From an uncultured Isosphaeraceae bacterium (GTDB lineage: Bacteria; Planctomycetota; Planctomycetia; Isosphaerales; Isosphaeraceae): a stretch of DNA of 64,000 bases. The notes below the pieces were generated by a model that saw only the letters and a list, made by a program, of their open reading frames with translations, searched no databases and was not told the origin of the DNA. Made by a program: the position numbers and the translations under genes. The stretch is taken from the NCBI GenBank assembly GCA_945957605.1, contig CAMFLR010000001.1, positions 868,001-932,000 of the forward strand. Direction: 5' to 3'. This document shows positions 9,624 to 18,501 of the stretch, in pieces; positions within the stretch are counted from its first letter, which is position 1; every line of letters starts with the position of its first letter.

Positions 9624-11228
9624 TTACTCGCAACACCCGGCACCAATGGCACCCTTCATGATTTCCGTCTTGAGCAGGAACGCTCCCTTGCTGACAACCG
9701 TTTGACCTGGCTTCAAGCCCCAGGTCACTTCGAGCATGGCATTGTTATCGGTGGGCTTGGTCGTGATACGCTGCGGTCGGTAAGCGGACTCGCCTTCAGG
9801 GATGAAAACAACGTCGACCTTGTCTTTCCGCTGCACTGCCTCTTTTGGCACGATGACGGCCTTGTGCGTATCGGCAATCTGCACCGACGCCTGGCCGAAC
9901 TGGTTGGAGCGGAAGTGATGGTTGGGATTGGCAAATTCGGCACGCACGCGGGTCGTGCGGGTTTGCTCGCTCACCTCGCTGCCCACCCATGTGATTCGGC
10001 CCGTCGCGGTCGACGCGGGATCGGTGCCGTTGGTCATGGTTGAGAACGTGACGTTTTGGCCGGGCTTCACCTTGTTAATGTCGTTCTCATAAACGTCGAT
10101 CCACAGCCACATCCGGGTGGTATCAGCGATGGCAAAGAGCTGAGTCGTCGCTTGCACCGCCTCACCCAAAACGGCGTGGCGGGCCACCAGTACGCCGTCG
10201 ATTGGGGCGACGACATATAAGAGATTGGCCGTATCTTTGGTCTTGAGGATCGAGGCGACCTGGTCGTCTCCAAAGCCGAGGTTTCTCAGCTTCTGTTCGG
10301 CGTCCATGACGGCGGCTTGAGCTTGATTGAGGGCGGTCATCACCTCCAATTCGGCCTTGCCCGCAATGGAGCCCGTTCGGGCGAGGGGCTGTACGCGATC
10401 GACGGTTGCCTGAGCGAGTTTTAACGATGCCTGCGATGAAATGTACTGCGTCTTGGCCGCACTCACCTCGGTTGAGTCAATGATCGCCAGGATGTCGCCC
10501 TTGCGAACGCTTTGCCCCAGGTCGACCTTCACCTCACGAATGAATCCGATGACTCGCGGGCTGATGTCGGCATAATGGTTGGCGTCATAAGCCGTCTCGG
10601 CGGTCGCCATGAGCTTATGGGCGTGATCTTCTTCGCCCACGACGGTGGTTTCGATACCGATCTTCTTCGCCAGCTTGGCCGATGCCAGCTTGACGACGGG
10701 TAGGGTATCCCGGCACGCGTTGCCGGCACCGTCCTTCTTTGTTGGTAACGGGCGGCCCTCGGCCTTTGCCTTGGCACACTCCTCGCAATTCGCTTCAGGC
10801 TTGCCATGAGCGGCACACCAGCCGTCATCGGGCTGTTCCTTAGGACCTGTACCGCACTCGAAGCAGAAATGCTTGGGAAGTCCGTGCTTTTCGCACATCA
10901 CGATGTTGTTCTTCTTCGCCACCTCCGGGTGGCAAAGCGTGCAGATATCCTCGGGGATGTTGCCGTGCTCCTTGCAGAGCAGCAGCTTCTCGCTCAACTC
11001 CTCGTGGCAGAGCGTGCAGAATATCTCGGGTACGCCATGCTCCTTGCAGTAAACCCCCGCGTCCTCATCCTTGGCTTCTGGTTTCGCAAAGCGTGCCCAG
11101 GTGGGCAACTTTTCTTGATTGATGCGAAGCGACGGAGGCAGCCATTGCGGCCGAGCGACACTCACGCCAATACCAACCAGACATAGAACGACAAAAGCAG
11201 AGAGTGAATACTTGATAATGCGTAGCAT
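9624..11228 (-). CDS. cusB: RND periplasmic adaptor (CusB/CzcB) with four Cys-His metal-binding repeats
   Basis: This adaptor of about 534 residues links CusA to CusC. The ATG at 11228 gives a single N-terminal membrane helix. Before the adaptor core stands an unusual module with four copies of C-x-x-H-G-x(1-2)-P-x-x-x-C-x-x-C at about residues 61-74, 85-99, 112-125 and 138-151. The core has the usual barrel-sandwich, hairpin and beta-barrel order (DISPRVIGFIREVKVDLGQ, VVAPIDGVLVARHAVLGEAV, TWGLKPGQTVVSKGAFLLK). The C-terminus ends GCCE. The repeats look like soft-metal or zinc ligands that could capture ions in the periplasm for the pump. That role is inferred. Confidence 0.93.
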   Translation of the reverse strand: MLRIIKYSLSAFVVLCLVGIGVSVARPQWLPPSLRINQEKLPTWARFAKPEAKDEDAGVYCKEHGVPEIFCTLCHEELSEKLLLCKEHGNIPEDICTLCHPEVAKKNNIVMCEKHGLPKHFCFECGTGPKEQPDDGWCAAHGKPEANCEECAKAKAEGRPLPTKKDGAGNACRDTLPVVKLASAKLAKKIGIETTVVGEEDHAHKLMATAETAYDANHYADISPRVIGFIREVKVDLGQSVRKGDILAIIDSTEVSAAKTQYISSQASLKLAQATVDRVQPLARTGSIAGKAELEVMTALNQAQAAVMDAEQKLRNLGFGDDQVASILKTKDTANLLYVVAPIDGVLVARHAVLGEAVQATTQLFAIADTTRMWLWIDVYENDINKVKPGQNVTFSTMTNGTDPASTATGRITWVGSEVSEQTRTTRVRAEFANPNHHFRSNQFGQASVQIADTHKAVIVPKEAVQRKDKVDVVFIPEGESAYRPQRITTKPTDNNAMLEVTWGLKPGQTVVSKGAFLLKTEIMKGAIGAGCCE

Positions 11229-11413
11229 CGAACGATTCCCACGACCTGGTAGGATGAAAACTGCCGACGTGGATGCACGGAGCATCAGGCCCGATGCGAT
11301 CGCGTGGGCAGCGAAATGATGTGGTCGTTTGGGCCCAGGAACGGGCGTAAAGGCACGAACGCGAGGATGGCGAGCACCCTAGCTTTCTGCCTGCGGGAAA
11401 CGAGCGACGTTAT

Positions 11414-11773
11414 TTAACAGCGGAAGATTTGAAGAAGAGCTTGAGTTTGAGCGTGGCCCAATCCAGCGTAACCGGTTGATGTGCCACTATTTACAAGATG
11501 AGTGAGCCAGTGAGCTGGGCTGTGGTCGAGGATACTGACCAGGTAGCCGATGGGAAGGGGCCAACTAACCGAATCGCCAACCGGTTCGCGGACGCTAGAA
11601 GCTGGAACTGCACCCCGGCAGACGCAATTGTCGCTTTCTTCAGGACAGTGGCCCTGATTCGAGCCGCTTACGGGATGATCTTGGTGCGTAACGTGATCGG
11701 CCTCGGCAAGCCCGCAAAAAAACGGGCAGGCCAAAATCATGCCGACCAGGAGTGTTGTTACGACAGTTCGCAC
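11414..11773 (-). CDS. Small secreted Cys/His-containing protein heading the efflux operon
   Basis: This is a 119-residue protein starting with GTG at 11773. A signal peptide (MRTVVTTLLVGMILACPFFC) is followed by a His/Cys segment (HVTHQDHPVS, GHCPEESDNCVCRG). The family is not recognised. It lies 185 bases upstream of CusB on the same strand and probably shares its transcript. Small periplasmic proteins of this type often accompany RND metal pumps, so metal binding is plausible but unproven. The start is uncertain: another GTG lies four codons upstream, and neither has a strong ribosome-binding site. Confidence 0.6.
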   Translation of the reverse strand: MRTVVTTLLVGMILACPFFCGLAEADHVTHQDHPVSGSNQGHCPEESDNCVCRGAVPASSVREPVGDSVSWPLPIGYLVSILDHSPAHWLTHLVNSGTSTGYAGLGHAQTQALLQIFRC

Positions 11774-11799
11774 CCGATATCACTCGCAGAAAAAAAGTG

Positions 11800-11836
11800 C
11801 CGCCTAGGGGAAATGATAGGCGGTCTTCCGCCTAGG
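11800..11836 (-). promoter_or_regulatory. Three-arm alternating inverted repeat upstream of the efflux operon
   Basis: CCGCCTA (11800-11806), TAGGCGG (11817-11823) and CCGCCTA (11828-11834) stand in a row. The middle arm can pair perfectly with either outer arm, giving two mutually exclusive hairpins with loops of 10 and 4 bases. The block is 27-63 bases upstream of the GTG start at 11773, where a 5' leader or an operator would be. It could be a repressor or activator binding site or a switching leader structure. The sequence alone does not decide. Confidence 0.5.
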
Positions 11837-12073
11837 TCAAGCGGTCGTGTTGTTTTTCGACAGATGAGGAAACGAGATACTCACTCTCTTTATCGGGCAT
11901 ACGATCCGAATTCTGGAGCCGTCCACCTCGCCCCCAATCGCTTTTGCAGTTTGATTTGACATCGGCGTGACGCATCAATGCCTACGTGTCAACTTCGATC
12001 ATAGGAACGGCGTCAAGTCGCGAGTTTTGACTGGTCGAGCTAATCTCGCAATCCAGATCTCCGGTACTGAACA

Positions 12074-12454
12074 CTAGGCTCTGTTTGAAAACGCGAGTTT
12101 CAGCATACGTTTAACCATCGCGAGTTTCACCATTGCGAGGAAGTTGATCGCCAGTTTCTCAAACCTTGTTCCAATGCGACGGTTCTCCTTCAACCAGCCG
12201 ATCGTTTGTTCGACGATGCTTCGTCGCTTGTACGTCTCTTTATCGAACATCACCTCAGGGTCGTGGCGTGCCTTCTCGTTCTGCTTGTGCGGAATGATTG
12301 CCTCAATTCCACGAGCCTTCAAGAAACTACGGATGCGTTGGCTACTGTAACCTTTATCACCTGCCAAGTGTTTCGGGCGGCTCTTTGGCCTTCCTCGCTT
12401 TTGCTTGACACGCACCTTCTTCATCACCGGCTCCAACCGCTGTGAATCGTGCAC
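12074..12454 (-). CDS. IS5-family transposase, second part (OrfB)
   Basis: This frame holds the C-terminal half of a DDE transposase. From the ATG at 12454 it has 126 residues, but the frame is open back to the A7 run at 12592, where it carries the conserved GLGRSKGGFGSKFHLLVDG and EVTPGQVHDS segments. The catalytic part includes the ADKGYSS-like 'GDKGYSSQRIR' (second Asp region) and 'RRSIVEQTIGWLKENRRIGTRFE', the Y-(2)-R-(3)-E-(6)-K-like signature of IS5. It is normally made as a fusion with OrfA by -1 frameshifting. Its TAG stop lies inside the flanking CTAG. Confidence 0.88.
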   Translation of the reverse strand: MHDSQRLEPVMKKVRVKQKRGRPKSRPKHLAGDKGYSSQRIRSFLKARGIEAIIPHKQNEKARHDPEVMFDKETYKRRSIVEQTIGWLKENRRIGTRFEKLAINFLAMVKLAMVKRMLKLAFSNRA

Positions 12455-12465
12455 TTGACCAGGTG

Positions 12466-12933
12466 TTACTTCGACTTCCAGCGGCGTACCGTTGCCGTCG
12501 ACGAGGAGATGGAATTTGCTGCCAAATCCGCCTTTGGATCGGCCAAGTCCGTGATCGGCGGGTTCTTCGGGATGGTTCTCACGACTTTTTTTGAAGCGCC
12601 CGCAGCCGCACGTGTCGCCCGAATCGAGGTACCATCAATACACCACAAATCCCAATCGATCTTACCCTCGCGGTCTAAGCGCAAGTGTAAGGCATCAAGA
12701 ACCGTGTCAAAGACTCCGCTGGCCCGCCAGGACTTGAAATAGCCGTAAACCGTTTCCCAGGGGCCAAATCGTTCAGGCAAATCCCGCCAAGGCGCTCCAG
12801 TCGACAAGATCCACATCACGCCATTTAGCATTTGTCGTAGATCGCGAGGAGGACGTCCGGTCTTGGCGCCGGATTTCGGCAACAACGGCTCGAGTAACGT
12901 CCACTCTTCCTCGCTGACTTCGTGTCGCTTCAT
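12466..12933 (-). CDS. IS5-family transposase, first part (OrfA)
   Basis: This 155-residue protein begins MKRHEVSEEEWTLLEPLLP and contains the DUF4096/IS5 N-terminal DNA-binding region (RPPRDLRQMLNGVMWILSTG, PWRDLPERFGPWETVYGYFK) and the first catalytic Asp segment (WDLWCIDGTSIRA). After ASKK at the A7 run, its own frame continues into unrelated sequence and stops at 12466. The biologically active transposase is expected to be the OrfA-OrfB fusion. Confidence 0.88.
   Translation of the reverse strand: MKRHEVSEEEWTLLEPLLPKSGAKTGRPPRDLRQMLNGVMWILSTGAPWRDLPERFGPWETVYGYFKSWRASGVFDTVLDALHLRLDREGKIDWDLWCIDGTSIRATRAAAGASKKVVRTIPKNPPITDLADPKADLAANSISSSTATVRRWKSK
12586..12592 (-). promoter_or_regulatory. 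A7 slippery site for -1 translational frameshift in the transposase
   Basis: On the minus strand the orfA frame reads TCA-AAA-AAA-GTC. Slipping back one base after the second AAA gives AGT-CGT-GAG and enters the orfB frame, which is open and conserved from that point. This is a classic A-AAA-AAA-G heptamer of IS427-like elements. The frames were checked by hand translation. Confidence 0.8.
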
Positions 12934-12996
12934 AGTGCGGACCTCCTTGCCCGCATACCCTGATAAACAATTTCTGTGTTTTCAAACAGGGCCTAG

Positions 12997-13674
12997 AAAG
13001 CGAGTTGCCATTCAATGACCAAAATCATATTTATACACGGCTTCATATTTTTCGTTATACATTCAATAGCATTATTTGCATATGGCATTTTCAATCGGAG
13101 ACTGACTTGGCGGATCGCGTTAATAGTGGCGTGAAGCGTGTCCGGCCATCGTGTACGACAGAGTTTCGGAGAGTATCATGAATCCGCGCGTTCAAGTCGT
13201 GACTTAGAAGTCGGCTCGTGTGCCGAGCTTTTCCTGTGGTCGCTTACGGGAATTCCGATGTCACCGCTGTAAATGATACATTCACAAACGTTTTCGTCGG
13301 TCGTCACGTTGAAGTGCTGTTCGAGAGTGTTTGACGATCTAGAGTTGTATGCATGTCGAGAGAAAGATCACAATCTGTCGATGCCGGACGCCGCAACGAC
13401 GTCGACGCGCAAAGAGTCAAGAAGTTCAGCAGTTTGGGTTTCGACCCTTCACTTGAGTGAGTTTTCTGCCGAGCCGAATCGGTCCGATGCGCGGTACGAG
13501 TGATAATCAATCCCCGACCATTTCAGACATGTTTGATCGGCTCGGGAAGTCGGGACTTTCTCAAGCATGGGATTGCAGGAAATAATCCCCTTTATTTCCT
13601 GCTTCAGTTTGGCATGCTAACCCCAATTCTTCTATTCCCTCCTCATTCCGCATTTCCGTCGACGATTATTCATG
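12997..13674. other. AT-rich intergenic stretch, no gene recognised
   Basis: About 680 bases between the IS and the toxin-antitoxin promoter. A 76-codon frame at 13273-13503 is open, but its translation is low in recognisable structure and lacks a ribosome-binding site. Base composition shifts to AT-rich near 13.02-13.08 kb and 13.6-13.7 kb, as in other mobile-element junctions. No RNA gene or known repeat was seen. Confidence 0.5.
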
Positions 13675-13703
13675 TTGCCATTAATCCAAATATATGGCAT
13701 AAT
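13675..13703 (+). promoter_or_regulatory. Sigma-70-like promoter of the toxin-antitoxin pair
   Basis: TTGCCA at 13675-13680 and CATAAT at 13698-13703 are separated by 17 bases, a close match to the sigma-70 consensus. They stand 35 bases before the antitoxin ATG. The surrounding AT-rich sequence contains short inverted TTAAT/ATTAA motifs that could be an autoregulatory operator, as is usual for AbrB-type antitoxins. Confidence 0.55.
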
Positions 13704-13738
13704 CGAATTTAATGTCACTTAATTGAGAATGAGTCGTT

Positions 13739-13990
13739 ATGGATCTGGCGATCCGAGGAAGGGTGTCTACGACGGGGCGAGTCGTCTTGCCAGCCGATCT
13801 GCGGAAAGAGTTTGGCATTGAGGACGGATCCGTTGTGATCTTCACCCGGACAGAGCACGGCATTGAGGTGAAGTCACTGAAGGAAGCCATTCGCCAAGCT
13901 CAACAGATCTGCAAGAAATATATAACGCCAGGCGAGAGCATAGTAGACGAACTCATCGGGGAACGCCGGGAAGAAGCGGCCTGTGAATAG
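13739..13990 (+). CDS. vapB: AbrB/SpoVT-type antitoxin (VapB-like)
   Basis: This 83-residue protein has the swapped-hairpin AbrB domain at residues 1-48: RGRVSTTGRVVLPADLRKEF, then GDGSVV-type 'IEDGSVVIFTRTEHGIEVKSL'. The C-terminal helix region is the usual toxin-binding tail. It binds DNA and its cognate toxin. It overlaps the next gene by 8 bases, which couples their translation. A promoter-like sequence lies just upstream. Confidence 0.88.
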   Translation: MDLAIRGRVSTTGRVVLPADLRKEFGIEDGSVVIFTRTEHGIEVKSLKEAIRQAQQICKKYITPGESIVDELIGERREEAACE

Positions 13991-14366
13991 GGTGGTCCTG
14001 GATTCCTCGGCTCTGCTTACGCTGCTGTTCGCGGAGCCGGGCAAGGAAACCGTTGCAGATCGCCTGCCAGGTTCGCTGCTTTCGACGGTCAACTTATCGG
14101 AAACAGTCAGTAAAATGATCGACCGAGGTATGGCCTTGGGCGAGGCTGAGATTGCCGTTGCCGGCCTTTCTTGCGATGTCGTTGTTTTCGATGAATCGCT
14201 TGCATTTTTGTCGTGCCAACTCCGTCGTCAGACGAAACCGTTCGGACTCTCCCTTGGTGACCGCGCGTGTCTGGCTTTGGGTCTGCACACTGGATATCCC
14301 GTCATGACTGCGGATCGAGATTGGGAGAAGTGCGATACCGGGATTGAAATCATTCGTGTGCGATAA
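13983..14366 (+). CDS. vapC: PIN-domain ribonuclease toxin (VapC-like)
   Basis: This 127-residue protein starts with GTG at 13983 inside the end of the antitoxin gene. It is a PIN domain with the acidic residues expected for a Mg-dependent RNase: Asp7 in VVLDSSALL, Glu in NLSETVSK, Asp in SLGDRACLALG and Asp in VMTADRDW. VapC toxins cleave tRNA or rRNA when the antitoxin is degraded. Its place next to a recombinase and an IS suggests it stabilises the element. The substrate cannot be told from sequence. Confidence 0.9.
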   Translation: MNRVVLDSSALLTLLFAEPGKETVADRLPGSLLSTVNLSETVSKMIDRGMALGEAEIAVAGLSCDVVVFDESLAFLSCQLRRQTKPFGLSLGDRACLALGLHTGYPVMTADRDWEKCDTGIEIIRVR

Positions 14367-14439
14367 CACCTTGATCACGAAATTCATCCACTTGAGTATT
14401 TAGCTTAGAAGCAAAAACGCTTTCACGCAAAACAACGTT

Positions 14440-15426
14440 ATGACTGTGTCAAATGAACTAGTTCCAACATCGCGGCACACGCTCCAATCCGGTCGCGATG
14501 ATCGAGCCTTGCCTACGCTTATTCAACGCGCCGGAACCGCAGGACGTTTTGTCTGGGATGAATTCTTCTACGCCGAGCACCACAATCCACACACGCAGGC
14601 GGCATACCTTCGTGCAGTGACGCGTTTCTTGGCGTGGGCTGATGCGCAAGGCGTCGATCTGCCTTCGATCACGCCGGGTATGGTAGGGCAATATTTGGTC
14701 GGCCTAGGCGGCTCCCCGTCAAAGCGAAATTTGCACTTATCGGCCCTACGCGGCTTTTTTGATCGGCTAGTGCAACGTCATGTGGTGATTTTGAATCCAG
14801 CCGCCTCCGTCAAGGGAATCAAAGAAATCACAGTTGAAGGCAAAACGCCAGAAATTACGATCGAGCAAGCACGTTGCCTCCTCGCTTCAATTGATACATC
14901 GCACCTGGTCGGGCTGCGAGATCGAGCAATCCTCGCTACGCTCGCCTATACCGCCTGTCGTGCTGGCGCCGCGGCGAAGCTTCGTTTGGGAGACTTTCAG
15001 CACGACGGCACACAGCACGTGCTCCGTTTTCAGGAGAAAGGCGGCAAGAGCCGAGAGATTCCGGTCCGACATGATTTGGAGAACTACATTCGTGCATATC
15101 GTGAAGTTGCGGTGAGCGAAGGTGATACAAAAGAAACGCCGCTCTTTCGTACCGCGAAGGGTAGAACGAAGCAGTTAACTCCACGTGCCATGTCGAGCAA
15201 GGTGATCTGTGAATTGGTAAAGCGGCGGCTAAAAGACGCGGGGTTACCCCTTAGGCTTTCGCCGCACAGCTTTCGTGTGACAGCAATTACGGACCTGTTA
15301 ACCCAAAGTGTCCCGCTCGAGGATGTTCAGTATTTGGCCGGCCATTCGGAACCGCGAACGACCAGCCTCTATGACCGACGTAAGAAGCGAGTAACGCGAA
15401 ATATCGTTGAGCGAATCTCGATCTAG
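14440..15426 (+). CDS. Tyrosine recombinase (XerC/D-type phage integrase family)
   Basis: This 328-residue recombinase has an N-terminal SAM-like core-binding domain (about residues 35-125) and a C-terminal catalytic domain. All active-site residues are present: Arg174 (TACRAGAAAKL), Lys203 (EKGGKSREIP), His276 and Arg279 (SPHSFRVTAI), His302 (LAGHSEPRTTS) and Tyr311. It can excise or integrate DNA, or resolve dimers. It is 24 kb from the tRNA-Leu fragment at 38.1 kb, so it may not be the enzyme that integrated the element there. The toxin-antitoxin pair lies directly upstream on the same strand. Confidence 0.93.
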   Translation: MTVSNELVPTSRHTLQSGRDDRALPTLIQRAGTAGRFVWDEFFYAEHHNPHTQAAYLRAVTRFLAWADAQGVDLPSITPGMVGQYLVGLGGSPSKRNLHLSALRGFFDRLVQRHVVILNPAASVKGIKEITVEGKTPEITIEQARCLLASIDTSHLVGLRDRAILATLAYTACRAGAAAKLRLGDFQHDGTQHVLRFQEKGGKSREIPVRHDLENYIRAYREVAVSEGDTKETPLFRTAKGRTKQLTPRAMSSKVICELVKRRLKDAGLPLRLSPHSFRVTAITDLLTQSVPLEDVQYLAGHSEPRTTSLYDRRKKRVTRNIVERISI

Positions 15427-15526
15427 AGAGCACCGCGAGGCGGCATCCGATCTTGATGTATCGTGAGTTCTCGTCGATTTGTCTGTCGCGAACACCCGCC
15501 TTAAGAATCGGTTTTGCGCGGACGAC

Positions 15527-16624
15527 TCAACGATCGTTCGCTCCAACTACCTCGGTTCCAAAATATCGACGCTGAAAGTAGATTGAAACGTTGACGAGGC
15601 CAATGAGCACAGGCACTTCGACAAGTGGCCCGATTACTGCGGCAAACGCCGCCCCTGAGTGAATTCCGAAGACCGCAATCGCCACTGCAATTGCGAGCTC
15701 GAAGTTGTTCGATGCCGCGGTGAACGCGAGCGTAGCCGTCTTCCCGTAATCGGCCCCAAGCTTCCGCCCCATCCAGAACGAAACGAGGAACATTACCACG
15801 AAGTAGATGAGCAACGGTAGGGCGACGCGGAGCGCATCCAGCGGCAGAGCCACGATATTGCCGCCCTGGAGCGAAAACATCATGATGATGGTGAAAAGAA
15901 GCGAGATGAGTGTAATCGGGCTAATCGCCGGGATGAATCGCCCTTCGTACCACTCCCTGCCCTTGGCCTTGAGCAACACGAGCCGCGTCAGCATCCCCGC
16001 GATGAACGGAATGCCGAGATAGATAAAGACGCTTTCCGCAATCGCCGCAATGGTGATGCGTGAAAGGTCGACATCGCCGAAAGTGGCACCCACGAGCGGC
16101 GGCAGCACCTTCACAAACAGCCACGCATAGACCGAGTAAAAAAGCACCTGGAACACAGAGTTGAACGCGACCAGGCCGGCGGCATAGTCGGAATCCCCCT
16201 TCGCCAACTCGTTCCAGACGATCACCATCGCGATGCACCGTGCGAGCCCGATCATGATGAGCCCGATCGCGTATTCGGGCCGGTCGGCCAGAAAAGCCAG
16301 GGCCAGGCCGAACATGAGCACCGGGCCGATGATCCAATTTTGCACGAGCGACAGCCCGAGCACTCGCGTGTTGCGGAAGACCTGGAAAAGCCGCTCGTAT
16401 CGCACCTTGGCGAGCGGCGGATACATCATCAGTACCAGTCCTACGGCGATTGGGATCGACGTCGTGCCCACCGAAAGCCGTGCGATGCTCTCCGTCACCG
16501 ACGGGGCGCAGTGCCCCAGAGCGACGCCCAGTAACATGGCCAGGAAAATCCAAAGCGTCAGGAAGCGGTCGAGGAACGCTAGACGGCCCGACGCCTTGGG
16601 ATGACACGTTTCAACGGTCGTCAC
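15527..16624 (-). CDS. acr3: ACR3-family arsenite exporter
   Basis: This 365-residue membrane protein with about ten spans exports arsenite using the proton gradient. It has the hallmark Cys in span four ([19 protein letters not shown]), the conserved Glu in span nine ([15 protein letters not shown]) and the '[11 protein letters not shown]' segment. It overlaps the arsenate reductase-like gene by 4 bases (ATGA), and so is co-translated with it. It is the last gene of the ars operon. Confidence 0.95.
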   Translation of the reverse strand: MTTVETCHPKASGRLAFLDRFLTLWIFLAMLLGVALGHCAPSVTESIARLSVGTTSIPIAVGLVLMMYPPLAKVRYERLFQVFRNTRVLGLSLVQNWIIGPVLMFGLALAFLADRPEYAIGLIMIGLARCIAMVIVWNELAKGDSDYAAGLVAFNSVFQVLFYSVYAWLFVKVLPPLVGATFGDVDLSRITIAAIAESVFIYLGIPFIAGMLTRLVLLKAKGREWYEGRFIPAISPITLISLLFTIIMMFSLQGGNIVALPLDALRVALPLLIYFVVMFLVSFWMGRKLGADYGKTATLAFTAASNNFELAIAVAIAVFGIHSGAAFAAVIGPLVEVPVLIGLVNVSIYFQRRYFGTEVVGANDR

Positions 16625-17595
16625 TTGCTCGATCCCTTCGAGGCCAGTTGACCACGGGCCTGCACCATTACCGCGAGCATAAGCCGCCCGATGTCGTCTC
16701 GACGTTCGGTGTATTTTGTCGCTTCATAGGCCCCGCCGTCGTAAATCTTGGGATCGAGGTACGGCATCGACACGCGAAGCGTTGCCCCCTTCACGAACGG
16801 GCATCCCTCATCCGCTTCGCTGCAAACCATGAGAGCCGCAAAGCCCTTTTGCGGGTTGGTCGTATCGGCGTAGTGCTTGGAGAATTCGAGGGTTTCGAGC
16901 CCCCTGCCCCAGGCGATTCGGTAAACGGGATTTTCCGTCTTCGGCTCGCCGCGAGTCGCTTCTTTGCCCGTTGATTCGACCTCGAAGCCCACAGCTTTCA
17001 ACGCCGTGGCGGTTCGTGAGTTGAACGCCGTCGGAGCCGTGCCGCCGCTGTAGAAATGAATCTCGGGCATGCCGTAGTAGGCGGCCGCGAGATTGCCCAT
17101 CGATGAGCCCAGAATGCTGCGGCGGGAATTGCCAGTGCAAACAACCGTGACGTGCAGCGGTTTGCCCGGCTGGTAATTCGCCGCAATCCATTGGGCAAGC
17201 TTTTCGCCGGCTTCGCGGTGAACCGGGTCAATTTGCTCGAACGTGGTCGCCAGGTAATCCGCATGCTGCTTGAGGGCCGGGGCCAGCTTGGCCCGGCTTT
17301 CGGGTGTTGCGGCATCGATGGCCTTGGCGATCTCGGCCGCGTCGAGCGAACCATCTGAGCCCGCGAGCTTGTTAAAAACATCAGGCTGCATAAATTCCCC
17401 AAGTTCTTTGAGAGTGATCACCGCATCTTTGGCGAGGGCTTTCGACAAAACTGCCTTTACTCGCTGATCGTTTTTCGGGTCCAACGCTTCGGGAGTGCCA
17501 TACCGCTGAATCAGCCACAGCGAACGCACGAGCGGACCGACATCGGGCGTCTCGGGCGAACCCGCAAGAGCTGCCAACGTGATGAGAAAAAGCAT
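16621..17595 (-). CDS. arsC: Arsenate reductase-like (thioredoxin-coupled ArsC/LMW phosphatase fold) with N-terminal extension
   Basis: This 324-residue protein combines an N-terminal secretion-like signal and a helical domain of about 140 residues with an ArsC/LMW-phosphatase domain. The P-loop is CTGNSRR (Cys153-Arg159). A Cys258-x6-Cys265 pair (CSEADEGC) matches the relay cysteines of Staphylococcus-type ArsC, and an Asp follows in YLDP. It should reduce arsenate to arsenite through a Cys cascade. ArsC is normally about 130 residues and cytoplasmic, so the extension and the possible export are odd. It overlaps acr3 and follows arsM by 27 bases. Confidence 0.85.
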   Translation of the reverse strand: MLFLITLAALAGSPETPDVGPLVRSLWLIQRYGTPEALDPKNDQRVKAVLSKALAKDAVITLKELGEFMQPDVFNKLAGSDGSLDAAEIAKAIDAATPESRAKLAPALKQHADYLATTFEQIDPVHREAGEKLAQWIAANYQPGKPLHVTVVCTGNSRRSILGSSMGNLAAAYYGMPEIHFYSGGTAPTAFNSRTATALKAVGFEVESTGKEATRGEPKTENPVYRIAWGRGLETLEFSKHYADTTNPQKGFAALMVCSEADEGCPFVKGATLRVSMPYLDPKIYDGGAYEATKYTERRDDIGRLMLAVMVQARGQLASKGSSK

Positions 17596-17622
17596 GACGA
17601 GAGAGATTCCTCATGGCTTGGG

Positions 17623-18501
17623 TCAAGGTTTGACGGCGTAGACTTGCACGCTCGCCGCGTACTCATTCACGTTGTATTTCTTGAGTAAATCCGCGAGGGC
17701 GTTATGCACAACGCTTTCACTTGAGCAGCAGGCGTCGCTTACTACGTTGAGCCCTGAGGGGGCAACCGTCGCTGGAGAGCAGCAACCGGCTTGGTTTTCG
17801 ACTTCCGTATATGCGTTCAAATCTTTCTGCGTATCGACCACCTCGACCGCATCGAAGCCGGCGGCCTTCAGCCCCGCGATGTAATCGGCGATTGAGATCG
17901 CTCCACCGATGCAGCCCACATAGGCCAAGAGATCATTGGCCAGCTCGGGCGGGAGTGGTTTCTTCAAGGCAATGTCAGAGATCGCGACGCGGCCGCCCGG
18001 CTTCAATACCCGGGCAATTTCGCAGAGCACCGCGTGCTTGTCCGGGGCGAGGTTGATGACGCAATTCGAGATCACGCAATCGACCGTTGCATCAGCGAGC
18101 GGAAGCTCATCGATGGTCGCTTCGTGAAACTCGACGTTATCGAGCCCCTGCCGCTTCGCACTCTCGCGAGCCCGAGTCAGCATTTCCGGCGTCATGTCGA
18201 TGCCGATCGCCTTCCCCGTCGGCCCGACCTTTTTAGCTGCTAGGAAGACATCGAGCCCGCCGCCCGAGCCCAGATCAACGACGACTTCACCAGGCCGAAG
18301 ATTGGCCGTCGCGGTCGGGTTCCCGCAGGAGAGGCCCATATTCGCCTCGGCCGGGATGCTCGCCAGCTCGTCGGCAGTGTAGCCGAACGCTTCGGCCACG
18401 CGGTGAACGCCGGCGTGCTCGCTCGAAAGCGAGCTTGCCGCGACCGCTCCGTATTTCTCGCGAACCGCTTCTTCAATGGATTTCGACAAGGTTTCCTCCA
18501 T
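17623..18501 (-). CDS. arsM: Arsenite methyltransferase
   Basis: This 292-residue SAM-dependent enzyme methylates As(III). It has the SAM-binding motif VVDLGSGGG (residues 74-82) and cysteines Cys59 (MGLSCGNP), Cys147 (SNCVINL) and Cys197 (YVGCIGG). The last two are 50 apart, as in characterised ArsM enzymes. A short C-terminal tail carries two Cys pairs (AGCCSP and DACCSS), a common feature of ArsM that may bind the product. It overlaps arsR by 29 bases, so the two are probably translationally coupled. Confidence 0.95.
   Translation of the reverse strand: MEETLSKSIEEAVREKYGAVAASSLSSEHAGVHRVAEAFGYTADELASIPAEANMGLSCGNPTATANLRPGEVVVDLGSGGGLDVFLAAKKVGPTGKAIGIDMTPEMLTRARESAKRQGLDNVEFHEATIDELPLADATVDCVISNCVINLAPDKHAVLCEIARVLKPGGRVAISDIALKKPLPPELANDLLAYVGCIGGAISIADYIAGLKAAGFDAVEVVDTQKDLNAYTEVENQAGCCSPATVAPSGLNVVSDACCSSESVVHNALADLLKKYNVNEYAASVQVYAVKP

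Larger units (their letters stand above)
12074..12996 (-). mobile_element. IS5-family (IS427-like) insertion sequence, apparently complete
   Basis: The element of about 0.92 kb is bounded by inverted repeats. The left end reads GGCTCTGTTTGAAAAC from 12078 and the right end, on the opposite strand, reads GGCCCTGTTTGAAAAC from 12992. Both ends are flanked by CTAG (12074-12077 and 12993-12996), which could be a 4-base target duplication. Inside are two overlapping transposase frames joined by a slippery A7 run. It separates the efflux operon from the toxin-antitoxin region. Confidence 0.88.

Noticed and set aside
13273..13503. 76-codon plus-strand frame
   Set aside because: No ribosome-binding site, no recognisable motif, and ordinary chance length for the AT/GC mix.
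14440..15426. The recombinase as the integrase of the tRNA-Leu element
   Set aside because: Integrases usually lie next to the attachment site; this one is 24 kb away, and no copy of the tRNA fragment is near it, so the link is not claimed.
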